From: Pseudo-nitzschia pungens
Lineage: Eukaryota; Bacillariophyta; Bacillariophyceae; Bacillariales; Bacillariaceae
Length of the DNA: 64,000 nucleotides
Direction: 5' to 3'
Assembly (NCBI GenBank): GCA_037355855.1
Contig: CM074758.1
Span: 7,661,001 to 7,725,000, forward strand
In this document: piece by piece, positions 18,873 through 29,056 of the stretch
Layout: each line of letters starts with the position of its first letter
How positions within the stretch are numbered: position 1 is the first letter of the stretch
The notes under the pieces: generated by a model
The model's input: only the letters and a program-made list of their open reading frames with translations
What the model was told of the DNA's origin: nothing
Database searches by the model: none
Made by a program: the position numbers and the translations under genes

Positions 18873-20282
18873 ACCGCGAGATTCACCGAATGCAATGCGC
18901 CGGAAAACCGCGTTCGGGGCGACGCCGATTGCCGCCACGGGGGATCGAAAAGGAGACGAGAGATCTGCATGGAACAATCGATACCTGGTCTGTTGTGTGA
19001 GTGAATGCCAGTATCGAGTTGAATGAATTTCGGCCGTGAGAACTGCTCTGTGATTCGCAGAGCTGGACGAATTGAATGGATTTTGTGGGGCTGAGATGAA
19101 CGATCCTCAAAAGAGAAGATGCTCTTTTTGATCGACGGTGGAACTAGACAAGGTCAGAGCCGGAAAGCGAACAGAATACTTCACGTTGATTTTGTGTAGC
19201 CATTCAGCCTTCTTCGCTGTTCGGGAGACATCTCAGTATTTAAAGAAACGAAGAATAGCAAAGAAGATCTTTCTGTCTAGTACAGTACACGCACAAGACC
19301 GGTATGTATGGAACTAGTACTAGTTGTGTTTGCATCACCGCAGCTATCCGGTTGGATCGACAGCGAGTCCTACCGAACAGGAGCGGGGCCAAATCCACTC
19401 GAACTTGCGACTTTCTTGAAACATGGGACTGCACGCCGTAACGAAGGACACCGCACTACTTCTTTGATGGTTTTCGGCTTCCGGGCGGGACCTAGGGAAG
19501 GAAAAATCCGCACACGATGAGGCGGAATGATGCGAATTACTACTACTACTATTACTAGTAGTATCCCGATGACTGACATCGAGTCATTCTCTCTCTGGTT
19601 CCTCTTTTGAGGTTTGTTGTTGTTGTTGTCAAATTAGTACCGTAGTAGTACCAATACACCAGTCGTATGCTTTTGCGCAATGAAGATGGTGGTGGTTTGT
19701 GGTGTGTGAGAACGTCTCAATTCCACAAGATGAAATCATGACAATGCACTAAGGTTATTCACTTATTTGTTGATTGACCTTCTCGTCCGTCTGGTCTTCG
19801 CACTTTCCCACATCCAAAGGAAAGAAAAATCTTTCGTAGCTTACTTTTTGTTTCAGAGGAATTCTAGAGAGGTCGACCAACCGCGTGCAAGCAGTTATGA
19901 CGGTTAAAAATTAAATTGGTTCCATAAAGAAACTAACTAATTCCTGAGGAGTCTTTCCTCGCGAATTGAAGTTGATGAGACGGAAGCAAATCAGAGATCG
20001 GAAGAACGAAGAACGGTTTGCGACTCACTCGGTCGGTTTCCCGTTTGTTTCGATCCTGGCACGTCGTTTTCTCTCATCCGTCACCTCCGAGTGCCAGTTT
20101 CTCAACAAAAGAAAACGAAACGATCGACGAAGGTTACTAATTAACCAGTAATTATTACCCGTACCCCATCGAACAACCTTGTGCGCACAAGCCGTAGTTA
20201 CCGCACAACCACCATTCGAAGCCGATAACAATCCCGCCCCGCCCCGCACTACTCCCGAGCCGAATCGAATCCATCCGGAACC
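18873..20282. other. Intergenic, between ENY2 and the lumenal precursor
   Basis: No gene seen. Simple features only: AACTAGTACTAGTTG at about 19312, an ACT/AGT trinucleotide stretch at 19539-19563, a GTT run at 19617-19630. The last 150 bases are presumably promoter for 20283. Confidence 0.6.
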
Positions 20283-20861
20283 ATGGTCCCGGCACGCACT
20301 CTCTTCTTCGCCGCGGCGCTCCTCGCGTTCTCGGCGCCCCCGAGCGCCGTGTTTGTCGACGGTCTGACCGCACCGACCGAACGCGGCGGCGGCCGACGCG
20401 ACTTTGTGCGGTCTCTGGTCGCCATCGGCGGATCGGCCGCTTCCGTTGCCGCCGTTGCCCCCTCCCCGGCGAACGCGGCCCAGGCCGTCGAGACCCGGCA
20501 GGGCAACACCGTCACCGCCTTCAACGGCCTCGCCTTCAACTACCGGGGGGGCGAGTACGGGGGCCTCGACGCCAGCACGCTGGACGAGCCGAGCGTTTCC
20601 TACCGGGAGTTCAACGACAAGCTGAAGGCCGGCGAGGTCGCCTTTGTCGAGTTCCTCGCGCCCGACGGCGACGCGGCGTACGTCACCTTCAAGGAAACCC
20701 CGGAAACCAGGATCCGAATCGGGGAGGGCTACCCGATCGAGCAGCACGACGGGTACAGTTCTCCCATGTTTTGCGTTCGGACCGTCAAGAACGCCGGGGT
20801 TCCGTACAAGTTCACCGTCAAGGGATTGGAAAAATACTCGACGGCGGCGACGACCAACTAG
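20283..20861 (+). CDS. Thylakoid-lumen precursor with FtsH-extracellular-like domain
   Basis: 192 residues. It has a hydrophobic signal (LFFAAALLAFSAPPSAVF), then a basic stretch with a twin-arginine motif RRDFVRSL, a hydrophobic segment (VAIGGSAASVAAVAPSP) and ANAAQA, the usual bipartite plastid then Tat thylakoid-lumen route with cleavage after ANA. The mature part contains VSYREFNDKLKAGEVAFVEF, then DAAYVTFKETPETRIRIGEG, whose pattern (Y.EF...L..G.V..V.F......V...) is like the small extracellular/lumenal domain of FtsH proteases, but no AAA or protease domain is present. Possible roles are as a free adaptor or a decoy of that domain. Function is unproven. Very GC-rich (GCC/GTC codons) compared with its AT-rich surroundings. 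Confidence 0.75.
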   Translation: MVPARTLFFAAALLAFSAPPSAVFVDGLTAPTERGGGRRDFVRSLVAIGGSAASVAAVAPSPANAAQAVETRQGNTVTAFNGLAFNYRGGEYGGLDASTLDEPSVSYREFNDKLKAGEVAFVEFLAPDGDAAYVTFKETPETRIRIGEGYPIEQHDGYSSPMFCVRTVKNAGVPYKFTVKGLEKYSTAATTN

Positions 20862-21056
20862 CGGAAATGGTCGACTCTCGACAATGCTCGTGCGTACGCA
20901 CGTAGGTACTACGTGTAATAAGAACTACGGTATATCATGTGTATAGAAACCAAAACTTATCGGGAAGAACGTGGCAAAAAAGTACACGCACTCGAAGGGG
21001 GTGTGATTATTGATTTGATTAGGAGGCAGGCAGGCGGTATCCCGCGTTTGCCAGAC

Positions 21057-21092
21057 ATTTAATATATATTATATTATATTATATATATACAT
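21057..21092. repeat. AT-only run between convergent genes
   Basis: TTTAATATATATTATATTAT-type sequence between the stop of the lumenal precursor and the stop of the RGP1-like gene; probably shared 3' untranslated or termination sequence. Confidence 0.6.
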
Positions 21093-21112
21093 TGTTTTGC
21101 GGCCGCGGCCGG

Positions 21113-21381
21113 TCACCGCCATCGCCTCGTCGCGGCTCGGTCGCCGCCGCGCACCAGATCCTCCATGGTCAGCGACAGGACCTTGAGATCGGAGCGGATG
21201 TCACCGGTGGGAAAGGCCTCGTTCTTGCCCTCGATGTCCAGCAATTCGTTCAGGGGCGGCACCTGCTGGTCCAGCAGCTGCTGCTCCTGCTGCCCGCGGC
21301 CGAAACCGCTCGGGTGCCGCACCCGGCAGGGGACGCGCAGGCTGAGGGTCTCGTATCCACCGCCATTGCTGTTGCTGTTGT

Positions 21382-21412
<31 letters not shown>

Positions 21413-23017
21413 TCCGCTCTCTTGTTCGCGAACGACCATGTCGATCCGGCACCACGTCGACACCTCCATCACGTCCGTTTTCAGATCGCAGGGCGGGGCG
21501 CCGCCCTCGGAGTGGCTCGCGCTCCCCTCGGCCCCGTCGCCGCCGCCGCTGCTGCTGCTGAGCCACAGCGTCCGAGAGACGCGGTCCGTCGCCCCGGCCT
21601 CGACCCACTCGCGGCAGGTGTCGAAGAGAAAGGACTGGGTCCGTTTCTTGCTCCCGTCCTCGTAGACGGCGTGTTCTTCCCCCTGCAGGCAGGCGCACAC
21701 CTGGTAGCAGGGTATCCAGCGGTCGGAATCGGCGTCGGCGTCGTCACCGTTGGTGTCGTCTCGTTGCTGCCGCTGCCGCCGTAACCGCTTGGGGAAATCC
21801 CACTGCAGGTGCACCCGCGATCCCGGGGACAGCGTCTGCGACCCGATGACGGTCAGGATGCAAACCGGCCTTCCCCGGGCGTTGGACACCCGCAGCGTCT
21901 GGACGTCGTTGCCGTGGTGGGAGTGCTGCACCAGGCACCGGTTCTGAACCACCACCAGCTGGCCCTTGGGCCGGTGGATCTCCGTCGCCGAGAGGTGGCA
22001 GGGAAGGCCGTTCGAGTGCGCCAGTCCGAGGCAGTGCCCGACCTTGACGCGGGCGCTCGATCGGATCGCGGGCTCGTCGGCGGGGCTCGTTTCGTGGCCG
22101 TTCGTGTCGTCGTCGGTGTGGTTGCTGTTGTTGGCGTTCCGGTGGTGTTGGTTGCCGAACAGCACCGGCGTGACGACCTGAAAGTTGCGCTTGAGGATTT
22201 GTTGCTGCGTCGCGGTCTTGACCAGAACGTTTGCCGTGTAGTAGTATCGGCACGTCGTGGCGTAGACCGAGTGCGGCAGGTCCGTCGGGATGTCCACCCG
22301 AAAGGTAAAGGCCAGGATATCCTTTTGGAGGGAGGCGTCGAAATCGCTGCCCCTGCTGCCGCCATTCCCGGACCTCGCATTGTTGTTTCGGTTTCTCGGG
22401 TTGTTTTCGGTTTTGTCGTTCTTGTCGTTTTCGTCGTTTTCGTCGTCGCTGATACCGTCCGAATCGATGTCGTCGTCATCGTCGTTGTCCTCGTCGTCGT
22501 CGCCTCGCAGCCCCCGCTGAAAGTCGGTCTCGCTGTTGTTCCAGCGTCGTCCCTCCGTCCGTTCCGGCAGATCCAGGGCCTCCATTCCGTTCGTCGCCCA
22601 GAAACACACCGTGCCCTCGCTCTGTTGCAGGAGGTCCGAATCGAACCTGCCTTCGCCCTGCTGCAGGAGCTGCAGGTACGGGTGCTCCCTCCCGTATATC
22701 TTGGTGTAGCTCTTGTAGTCGTGCCACCGCGCATCGATCTTGCAAAATCCCGCGACATAGACCGTCACCGATTCCAGGATCGATCTCAGGGGCGGTGCTG
22801 TTGTTGCTGTTGCCGTTTCTGTTGCCGTTTCTGCTGTTGGCGCGGTGCCATTCTCGTTCGCATTGGCGGTCTGTTTCCGGAGAGGCTTGCGCTGTTGGAT
22901 CAATATCGTCCCCACAACGGTGCCCCCCAACTGGTACGTCGGTCGAGACAAAAAGACCTGAACGTCGGGCAAGGGTGCCGACACGGTGGCCCTTTTTCTT
23001 CCGCTGCTCCCGTTCAT
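21113..23017 (-). CDS. RGP1-like subunit of the Rab6/Ypt6 guanine-exchange complex
   Basis: 634 residues, single exon, minus strand. The N-terminal arrestin-like strand VQVFLSRPTYQLGGTVVGTI opens the fold. Other family-like blocks are DIPTDLPHSVYATTCRYYYT, VCILTVIG...LSPGSRVHLQWDF, CYQVCACLQGEE, RTQSFLFDTCREWVEAGATD and a late LSLRVPCRVRHPSG. RGP1 works with RIC1 at the Golgi to activate Rab6/Ypt6 in endosome-to-Golgi transport. Low-complexity insertions typical of this genome interrupt it: an acidic DE/DN stretch (about 22440-22510) and a (SN)n stretch from a GTTGCT repeat (21365-21410). It ends tail to tail with the lumenal precursor, 250 bases apart. Confidence 0.75.
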
Positions 23018-24082
23018 GATGCTATCTCCTTTGTCCGTTCGGAAAGAGGTTCTCCCGTGAACACCGCAGGGGATGATTAATGATTTTAATGATTGCTGTA
23101 CGGTATAATAGTATTGCTGTGTTGTTGTTGTTATGGATACCGGCGGTTGAACGGCACGCTACCGGTATGGTTGCTTCCACGAGTTCGAGTCGGTTGCTTC
23201 CGCAAGTTCAATCAAGTATGCGTGAGAAGGAAGACCGAAAGACCGATGGCCGAAAACGGCAATAATTGATTTCCCAAAAAATAGTGATGTTTGACGGTCG
23301 AGCGCGAAAGTACCTACAAGTACGAATAATTATCATTCTTTAATTAGGGAACCGACATTCTGGCACAACGGTTCTCAACGTGCAACTCGCTCGGGGGGGC
23401 GTTTTAGTTGGCATTCGTAGCGAGACAAAAAAATGTTGTACCATAATTCGGATTGGAGGACACCGCGTACACGTACGAACTTTGATAGAAGTATTTGTCC
23501 GGCTATTGAATCCCAAATGGGTACAAGTAGGGAGAATCAACGTTACGAACCAACCCGCATGGTTATTACTACTACCGGTACTTCGTAATCTTACTTCATT
23601 ATCTTGATTGGAAGACTTTTTTACGCGTTTCGGGAAAATGCCGAGCACCTTGTGCGGCAAAAAAATAAAGAATGGTTCGCACACACAAAATTGCGGGGAT
23701 AGAGTATTAGGTAACCTCACCGTAGTAATTATTGAACTGCGAAGTGATTAATAAAAGTTCTTGCTGTCCAGGTGAGAGACTCTTCTGGCAAGCTCACATC
23801 CAAATCCCAGTCAAGATAAAAGAAGGAGAAATTGTTTGTATGATGTTTCTCTACACGTACATGTACCGTACGACAAGAATGTCACACCCACTAGCAGTAG
23901 TAGTAGTAGTAGGAAATGCTTTTCAACAATGTTTTGTTGATGAGCTACTAATTTGTGCGTACTGTACTAGATAGATAGAATACCAGACGGAATATAGCAT
24001 ATATCTTTTGGGCATCAGAAAAGGTACGGTACTTTTAGTTTTATTCTTGCAGTTATTTTTCTTTCTCCTTGTCGTCATTTTT
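23018..24082. other. Intergenic, upstream of RGP1
   Basis: No gene seen. Single GTAAGG-family sites (23580, 23710) and an AGTAGTAGTAGTAGT stretch at about 23896. Confidence 0.55.
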
Positions 24083-24105
24083 TCTGCCGTCAATCTTTTA
24101 GAACA
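24083..24105. repeat. 23-base direct repeat, left border
   Basis: Identical in all 23 bases (TCTGCCGTC...TTAGAACA) to 28277-28299. Bases outside the identity differ on both sides, so the repeat is exactly delimited, as expected for a target-site duplication. Confidence 0.9.
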
Positions 24106-25957
24106 ATAATAATAATAATATACTTATTTAAGTAGGAAAATCCACCGAAGGTGGTTAAAAGCTACTCAGTCTGTAACCAGACTTTATCGTCGCCTCAATC
24201 GAAGAGAGGTTAGGCCCCAAGTTGTAGAACGACGCGCCGCCTCAACCATGGGGAATAGGCCCCAGGTTGTAAGGACGGCTATTTTGCAAACGAACCTTGG
24301 TAAGAAACAGGAAAAAAAAACGAACCAGTCCAGAGCACAACAGACACTGCTGTTGCAAAGCGTACAGGAAACGGGGTAACAAGAACGTGAAAGGGAAAGA
24401 CACAAGCAAAACTGTCCCTCCAATGCTGGTGTGCAGCATCCGTAATGCTAGTGGTCAGCTGACACAAGCAAAACCCTGACTAGATACATGGTATCTGTAA
24501 TGCTAGTGGTCAGCGTACAAAAGCAAAACTCCTCTCTGAATGCTGGATTGCAGCATCACCAGTAATGCGAGTAGTCATCCCCAAACACATTCCCGTAACC
24601 ACTGTATGGTACATATAGTACGGAGCCTACTACCAAATTCGTAACAGCTGTCCTTCTGTTCGAACTTCGTAGTAGGAGACACGTAGAGGCGGTGGAGCCT
24701 ACTACCAAATTCAAATTCGTAACAGCTGGCCTTCTGTTCGAACTTGAACTTGCTCTCCTGTAGTAGCTTGGAAACAGGGCCTTTAAGTGAAAACACTTAT
24801 GGACCATCAGGGCTGTAGGCTTGAAAACAGGTCTCTGCTGTACTGTGAACTGGAGGGGTATATGTAGGTGGTGGTGCGTTAAGTAACATGTACTTAGCAG
24901 CTTTGGGGCTTGGGTCATAAAAACAGTAGGTCCATAATCAAAAACAATTATGGACTATCAGGGCAGTAGACTTGAAAACAGATGACAGTTGAAGTGTGCA
25001 TCTGAGAGGGTTATGTAGGTAGGAGAGCCTTAATAATAATAATAATATACTTATTTAAGTAGGAAAATCCACCGAAGGTGGTTAAAAGCTACTCAGTCTG
25101 TAACCAGACTTTATCGTCGCCTCAATCGAAGAGAGGTTAGGCCCCAAGTTGTAGAACGACGCGCCGCCTCAACCATGGGGAATAGGCCCCAGGTTGTAAA
25201 GACGGCTATTTTGCAAACGAACCTTGGTAAGAAACAGGAAAAAAACGAACCAGTCCAGAGCACAACAGACACAGCTGTTGCAAAGCGTACAGGAGACGGG
25301 GTAACAAGAACGTGAAAGGGAAAACACAAGCAAAACTGTCCCTTGAATGCCACTGTACAGCATCAGTGATGCTTGGAGTGGTCAGCTGACACAAGCAAAA
25401 CCCTTGCCGAGATACATAGTATCTGTAATGCAAGTGGTCAGCTGACGCAAGCAAAACTGGTCTCTGCATGCTGTATTGCAGCATCAGTAATGCGAGTGCC
25501 CCAAACACATTCCTTACCACTGTATGGTACATATAGTACGGAGCCTACTACCAAATTCGTAACAGCTGTCCTTCTGTTCGAACTTCGTAGTAGGAGACAC
25601 GACACGTAGAGGCGGTGGAGCCTACTACCAAATTCAAATTCGTAACAGCTGGCCTTCTGTTCGAACTTGAACTTGCTCTCCTGTAGTAGCTTGGAAACAG
25701 GGCCTTTAAGTGATAACACTTATGGACCATCAGGGCTGTAGGCTTGAAAACAGGTCTCTGCTGTACTGTGAACTGGAGGGGTATATGTAGGTGGTGGTGC
25801 GTTAAGTAACATGTACTTAGCAGCTTTGGGGCTTGGGTCATAAAAACAGTAGGTCCATAATCAAAAACAATTATGGACTATCAGGGCAGTAGACTTGAAA
25901 ACAGATGACAGTTGAAGTGTGCATCTGAGAGGGTTATGTAGGTAGGAGAGCCTTAAG
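24106..25957. repeat. 927-base direct tandem duplication (two copies)
   Basis: Copy A from about 24104 and copy B from about 25031 start with the same AAT run and TACTTATTTAAGTA palindrome and stay nearly identical to the first 150-base unit. Each contains the hairpins CCACC-GAA-GGTGG (24142-24154) and AGTCTG-TAAC-CAGACT (24168-24183). Each also holds an internal 80-base duplication beginning GAGCCTACTACCAAATTC, with a palindromic GTTCGAAC in each half (24658, 24736). Copies differ by small indels, such as one A-run and one ACACG. Confidence 0.85.
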
Positions 25958-26500
25958 CAAGCTGTACTTAGCGGCTTTGGGGCTTGGGTCAGGAAATAGT
26001 AGGACCTTAAGTGAGAACACTTATGGTCCAGCAGGGCAGTAGACTTGAAAACAGATGACAGTTGAAGTGTGCATCTGAGAGGTATATGTAGGTAGGAGAG
26101 CCTTAAGCAAGCTGTACTTAGCGGCTTTGGGGCTTGGGTAAGGAAACAGTAGGACCATAAGCGAAAACACTTATGGTCCATCAGGGCAGTAGACTTGAAA
26201 ACAGATGACAGTTGAAGAATGCATCTGAGAGGTATATGTAGGTAGGGGAGCCTTAAGCAAACTGTACTTAGTGGCTTTAGGGCTTGGGTCAGGAAACAGT
26301 AGGACCATAATCGAAAACACTTAGGGTCCATCCCAGTAGACTTGGAAACAGATGACATTTATACAGTACACCTGAGAGGGTTATGTAGGTGGTGGAGCCT
26401 TAAGCAAACTGTACTTAGCGGCTTTGGGGCTTGGGTCAAGAAACAGTAGGACCATAAGCGAAAACACATATGGTCCAGCAGGGCAATGGACTTGAAAACA
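25800..26500. repeat. 150-base tandem array 1
   Basis: The motif GGCTTGGGT recurs at 25830, 25981, 26131, 26281 and 26428, a period of 150 bases (one unit 147). Each unit contains CTTAGCGGCTTTGGGGCTTG, a hairpin such as GGACCATAAGCG-AAAA-CACTTATGGTCC (26152-26179), and GAAAACAGATGACAG. Confidence 0.9.
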
Positions 26501-26519
26501 GATGACAGCTGGAATTTCT

Positions 26520-27070
26520 TGTAGAAATATACCTACAGTGGAAGGGGCTGTTCGTGAACTACACCTTGAAAAGACTTAGGGGACTTAGCAAGGAACCTTG
26601 AAGAATGTAGAACGTTAAGTGGAAATCACTTAGGAAGCTTGGAAACAATGTAGAACATTAAGTATAATATATACTTAAGGGCCTTGAGGGTGGAGCTTGG
26701 AAACAGATCGAAGCAGTACAGACGGCAACAGTAAGACGGCAACAGTATTACGTAGTAGAAGTATTTTCGAATCGCTGTAGAATCGGTACTGGAGGTGCTG
26801 TAGAAAATTAGGTGTCGGTTTTGTTTTGGTTGTTGCTGCGGATCGATCGGCCGAGTGGTGAATTGGCAACCAAATCAACCAAAAGAAGCAGCCAGCAACT
26901 GAACCAATAGCAGAAACAAAGAGCGCAGGTCTTGGTTAATACATGTAGGTCCTGGGGTTGTGATTGGTGGTGTAAAAGGGAGCGAGATATCGCATGGTAA
27001 AGTTGTGTAGAAATCTACGTATTTTTAGTACTGGAACATCGGAACGTCGGACAAAATGCGCGATGCGCAA
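26520..27070. repeat. Spacer unit C, copy 1
   Basis: A different, about 500-base unit starting with GGAATTTCTTGTAGAAATA and ending GCGCAAATTG. It has the hairpins TAAGTG-GAAAT-CACTTA (near 26613) and TTAAGTATA-ATA-TATACTTAA (near 26657). It recurs, diverged, at about 27790-28276. Confidence 0.8.
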
Positions 27071-27790
27071 ATTGTAGGTAGGAGAGCCTTAAGCAAGCTG
27101 TACTTAGCGGCTTTGGGGCTTGGGTCAGGAAATAGTAGGACCTTAAGTGAGAACACTTATGGTCCAGCAGGGCAGTAGACTTGAAAACAGATGACAGTTG
27201 AAGTGTGCATCTGAGAGGTATATGTAGGTAGGAGAGCCTTAAGCAAGCTGTACTTAGCGGCTTTGGGGCTTGGGTAAGGAAACAGTAGGACCATAAGCGA
27301 AAACACTTATGGTCCATCAGGGCAGTAGACTTGAAAACAGATGACAGTTGAAGAATGCATCTGAGAGGTATATGTAGGTAGGGGAGCCTTAAGCAAACTG
27401 TACTTAGTGGCTTTAGGGCTTGGGTCAGGAAACAGTAGGACCATAAGCGAAAACACTTAGGGTCCATCAGGGCAGTAGACTTGGAAACAGATGACATTTA
27501 TACAGTACACCTGAGAGGGTTATGTAGGTGGTGGAGCCTTAAGCAAACTGTACTTAGCGGCTTTGGGGCTTGGGTCAAGAAACAGTAGGACCATAAGTGA
27601 AAACACTTAGGGTCCAGCAGGGCAGTAGACTTGGAAACAGATGACATTTATACTGTACACCTGAGAGGTATATGTAGATGGTAGAGCCTTAAGTGAACTG
27701 TACTTAGCGGCTTTTGGGCTTGGGTCAGAAAACATTAGGACCATAAGCGAAAACACTTATGTACCAGCAGGGCATTAGACTTGGAAACAG
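27071..27790. repeat. 150-base tandem array 2
   Basis: Repeats the start of array 1 almost exactly with an offset of 1136 bases (GGCTTGGGTCAGGAAATAG at 25981 and 27117) and then continues with additional, more diverged units to about 27790. Confidence 0.9.
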
Positions 27791-28276
27791 ATGACATCTG
27801 GAATTTCGTGTAGAAATATTCCTACAGTGGAAGAACTTTAAGTGAGAATCACTTAAGCAGCTTGGAAACAGTGTAGAACATTAAGTGTAGCAAGATATAC
27901 GTAAGGGCCTTGGTTGGAGCTTGGGAACAGATCGAAGCAGTACCGTACATCGAAAAAGAGTGGTGAATTGCTGTAGAGTCTGTACTGGAAGTGCTGTAGA
28001 AAATTATGTGTCGATCTTGGTTTTGGTGCTGCTGCTGTTGCTGATCCCTCGGTCGAGCAGTGAATTGGCAACAAACTCAACGAAAGGAAGCATCCAGCAA
28101 CTGAACCGATAGCAGAAACGAAGAGCGCAGGTCTTGGTTAATACATGTAGGTCCTGGGGTTGTGATTGGGGGTGTATAAGGGAGCGAGATATCGCATGGT
28201 AAAGTTGTGTAGAAATCTACGTATTTTTAGTACTGGAACATCGGAACGTCGGACAAAATGCGCGTCGCGCAAATTG
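27790..28276. repeat. Spacer unit C, copy 2
   Basis: Diverged copy of 26520-27070, including the hairpin TTTAAGTGA-GAA-TCACTTAAG near 27839. It ends GCGCAAATTG directly before the right 23-base border. Confidence 0.8.
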
Positions 28277-28299
28277 TCTGCCGTCAATCTTTTAGAACA
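28277..28299. repeat. 23-base direct repeat, right border
   Basis: Perfect copy of 24083-24105. Confidence 0.9.
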
Positions 28300-29056
28300 G
28301 AAGATTGAGCACGAACGTCTTCTTCTTCATCATCATCATCATGATACAGAAGAGAGAATCCAAGCATAGCTCATCAAATAACAAACATTGAGAGACATGG
28401 AAATACGGGATGTCAGTATCATCAATCAAAAGAAGATACAGATTTTCGAATATCAGTGGGTTTCAATGCCATTGTTGCCATGATACTAGTACTAGTAGTA
28501 ATTTCACTACGTACTAAACCTTACGTACAGTACCGTACAGGTAAACCTTGCTCATTTTCCAATTTTCCATGGACTTTTCTACCGGTATCGGTGCAACTCG
28601 TTTCTGCTTACGTGACAGTGTCACTGTGTACCGTACGGTATTGGTAAAATTCGACTTTTACGACCAGGAAATTGGGAATGCCTCACGTATTTACTTATGA
28701 CCACGAATCGGTATTGCGCATAAGTGATGATCGTGTCCATCCAAGATTGGTTCAGAAGGAAGAAAAGCTTCTCACGAAACGAAGCTTCTCACCGCAATGA
28801 TGCAGTTACATGCATACTTTACCGTACGATACGAGGAAACCTTAGTCGAAACGCAGAAAAGGAAACGCTTCGTCTCATGATGATGTGTGGATACTTTGTA
28901 CGAGTACGAGTACACGTACATACTTGTTCTGTATTCCTATAATATTATTTTTTCTGTTTCGAACCCTCGAAGCTTTCGATCGAGCATCGCTTACAAAACA
29001 GGACAGTCACATCTTTGATCACCGGGAATACTCGAACAGTGATACGTAGTACCATC
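28300..29056. other. Intergenic, upstream of the aspartic protease
   Basis: No gene seen. A TCATCATCATCATCATGAT run lies at 28324-28343, ACTAGTACTAGTAGTA at about 28484, and CCTTAC/GTAAACC motifs at 28515-28550 and 28840. Confidence 0.55.

Larger units (their letters stand above)
24083..28299. repeat. 4.2-kb nested tandem-repeat block rich in hairpins, bounded by 23-base direct repeats
   Basis: No protein gene is supported: the repeated minus-strand frames are only echoes of the repeat unit. The block has two large duplications (927 bases at 24104-25957; about 1.14 kb at 25937-28276) and, within them, arrays of a 150-base unit. Nearly every unit holds a small inverted repeat with an AAGNG-NNNN-CNCTT core. 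The left end, just inside the direct repeat, is an (AAT)n run. The block behaves as one insertion: the identical 23 bases lie directly outside both ends. Possible natures are a non-autonomous retroelement or a satellite producing a structured RNA. Confidence 0.85.

Noticed and set aside
25900..26500. Box C/D snoRNA cluster
   Set aside because: CTGA occurs after AGATGAC in each unit, but only about 20 bases away and box C is imperfect; spacing does not fit.
25861..27497. Minus-strand frames with repeated SVFKSTALMDHKC-type protein sequence
   Set aside because: The protein repeat simply follows the 150-base DNA repeat, which is a multiple of three; frames break at each irregular unit and there is no start context, domain or codon constraint.
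24083..28299. CRISPR array
   Set aside because: Units are about 150 bases with similar, not unique, intervening sequence, in a eukaryotic nuclear setting with no cas genes.
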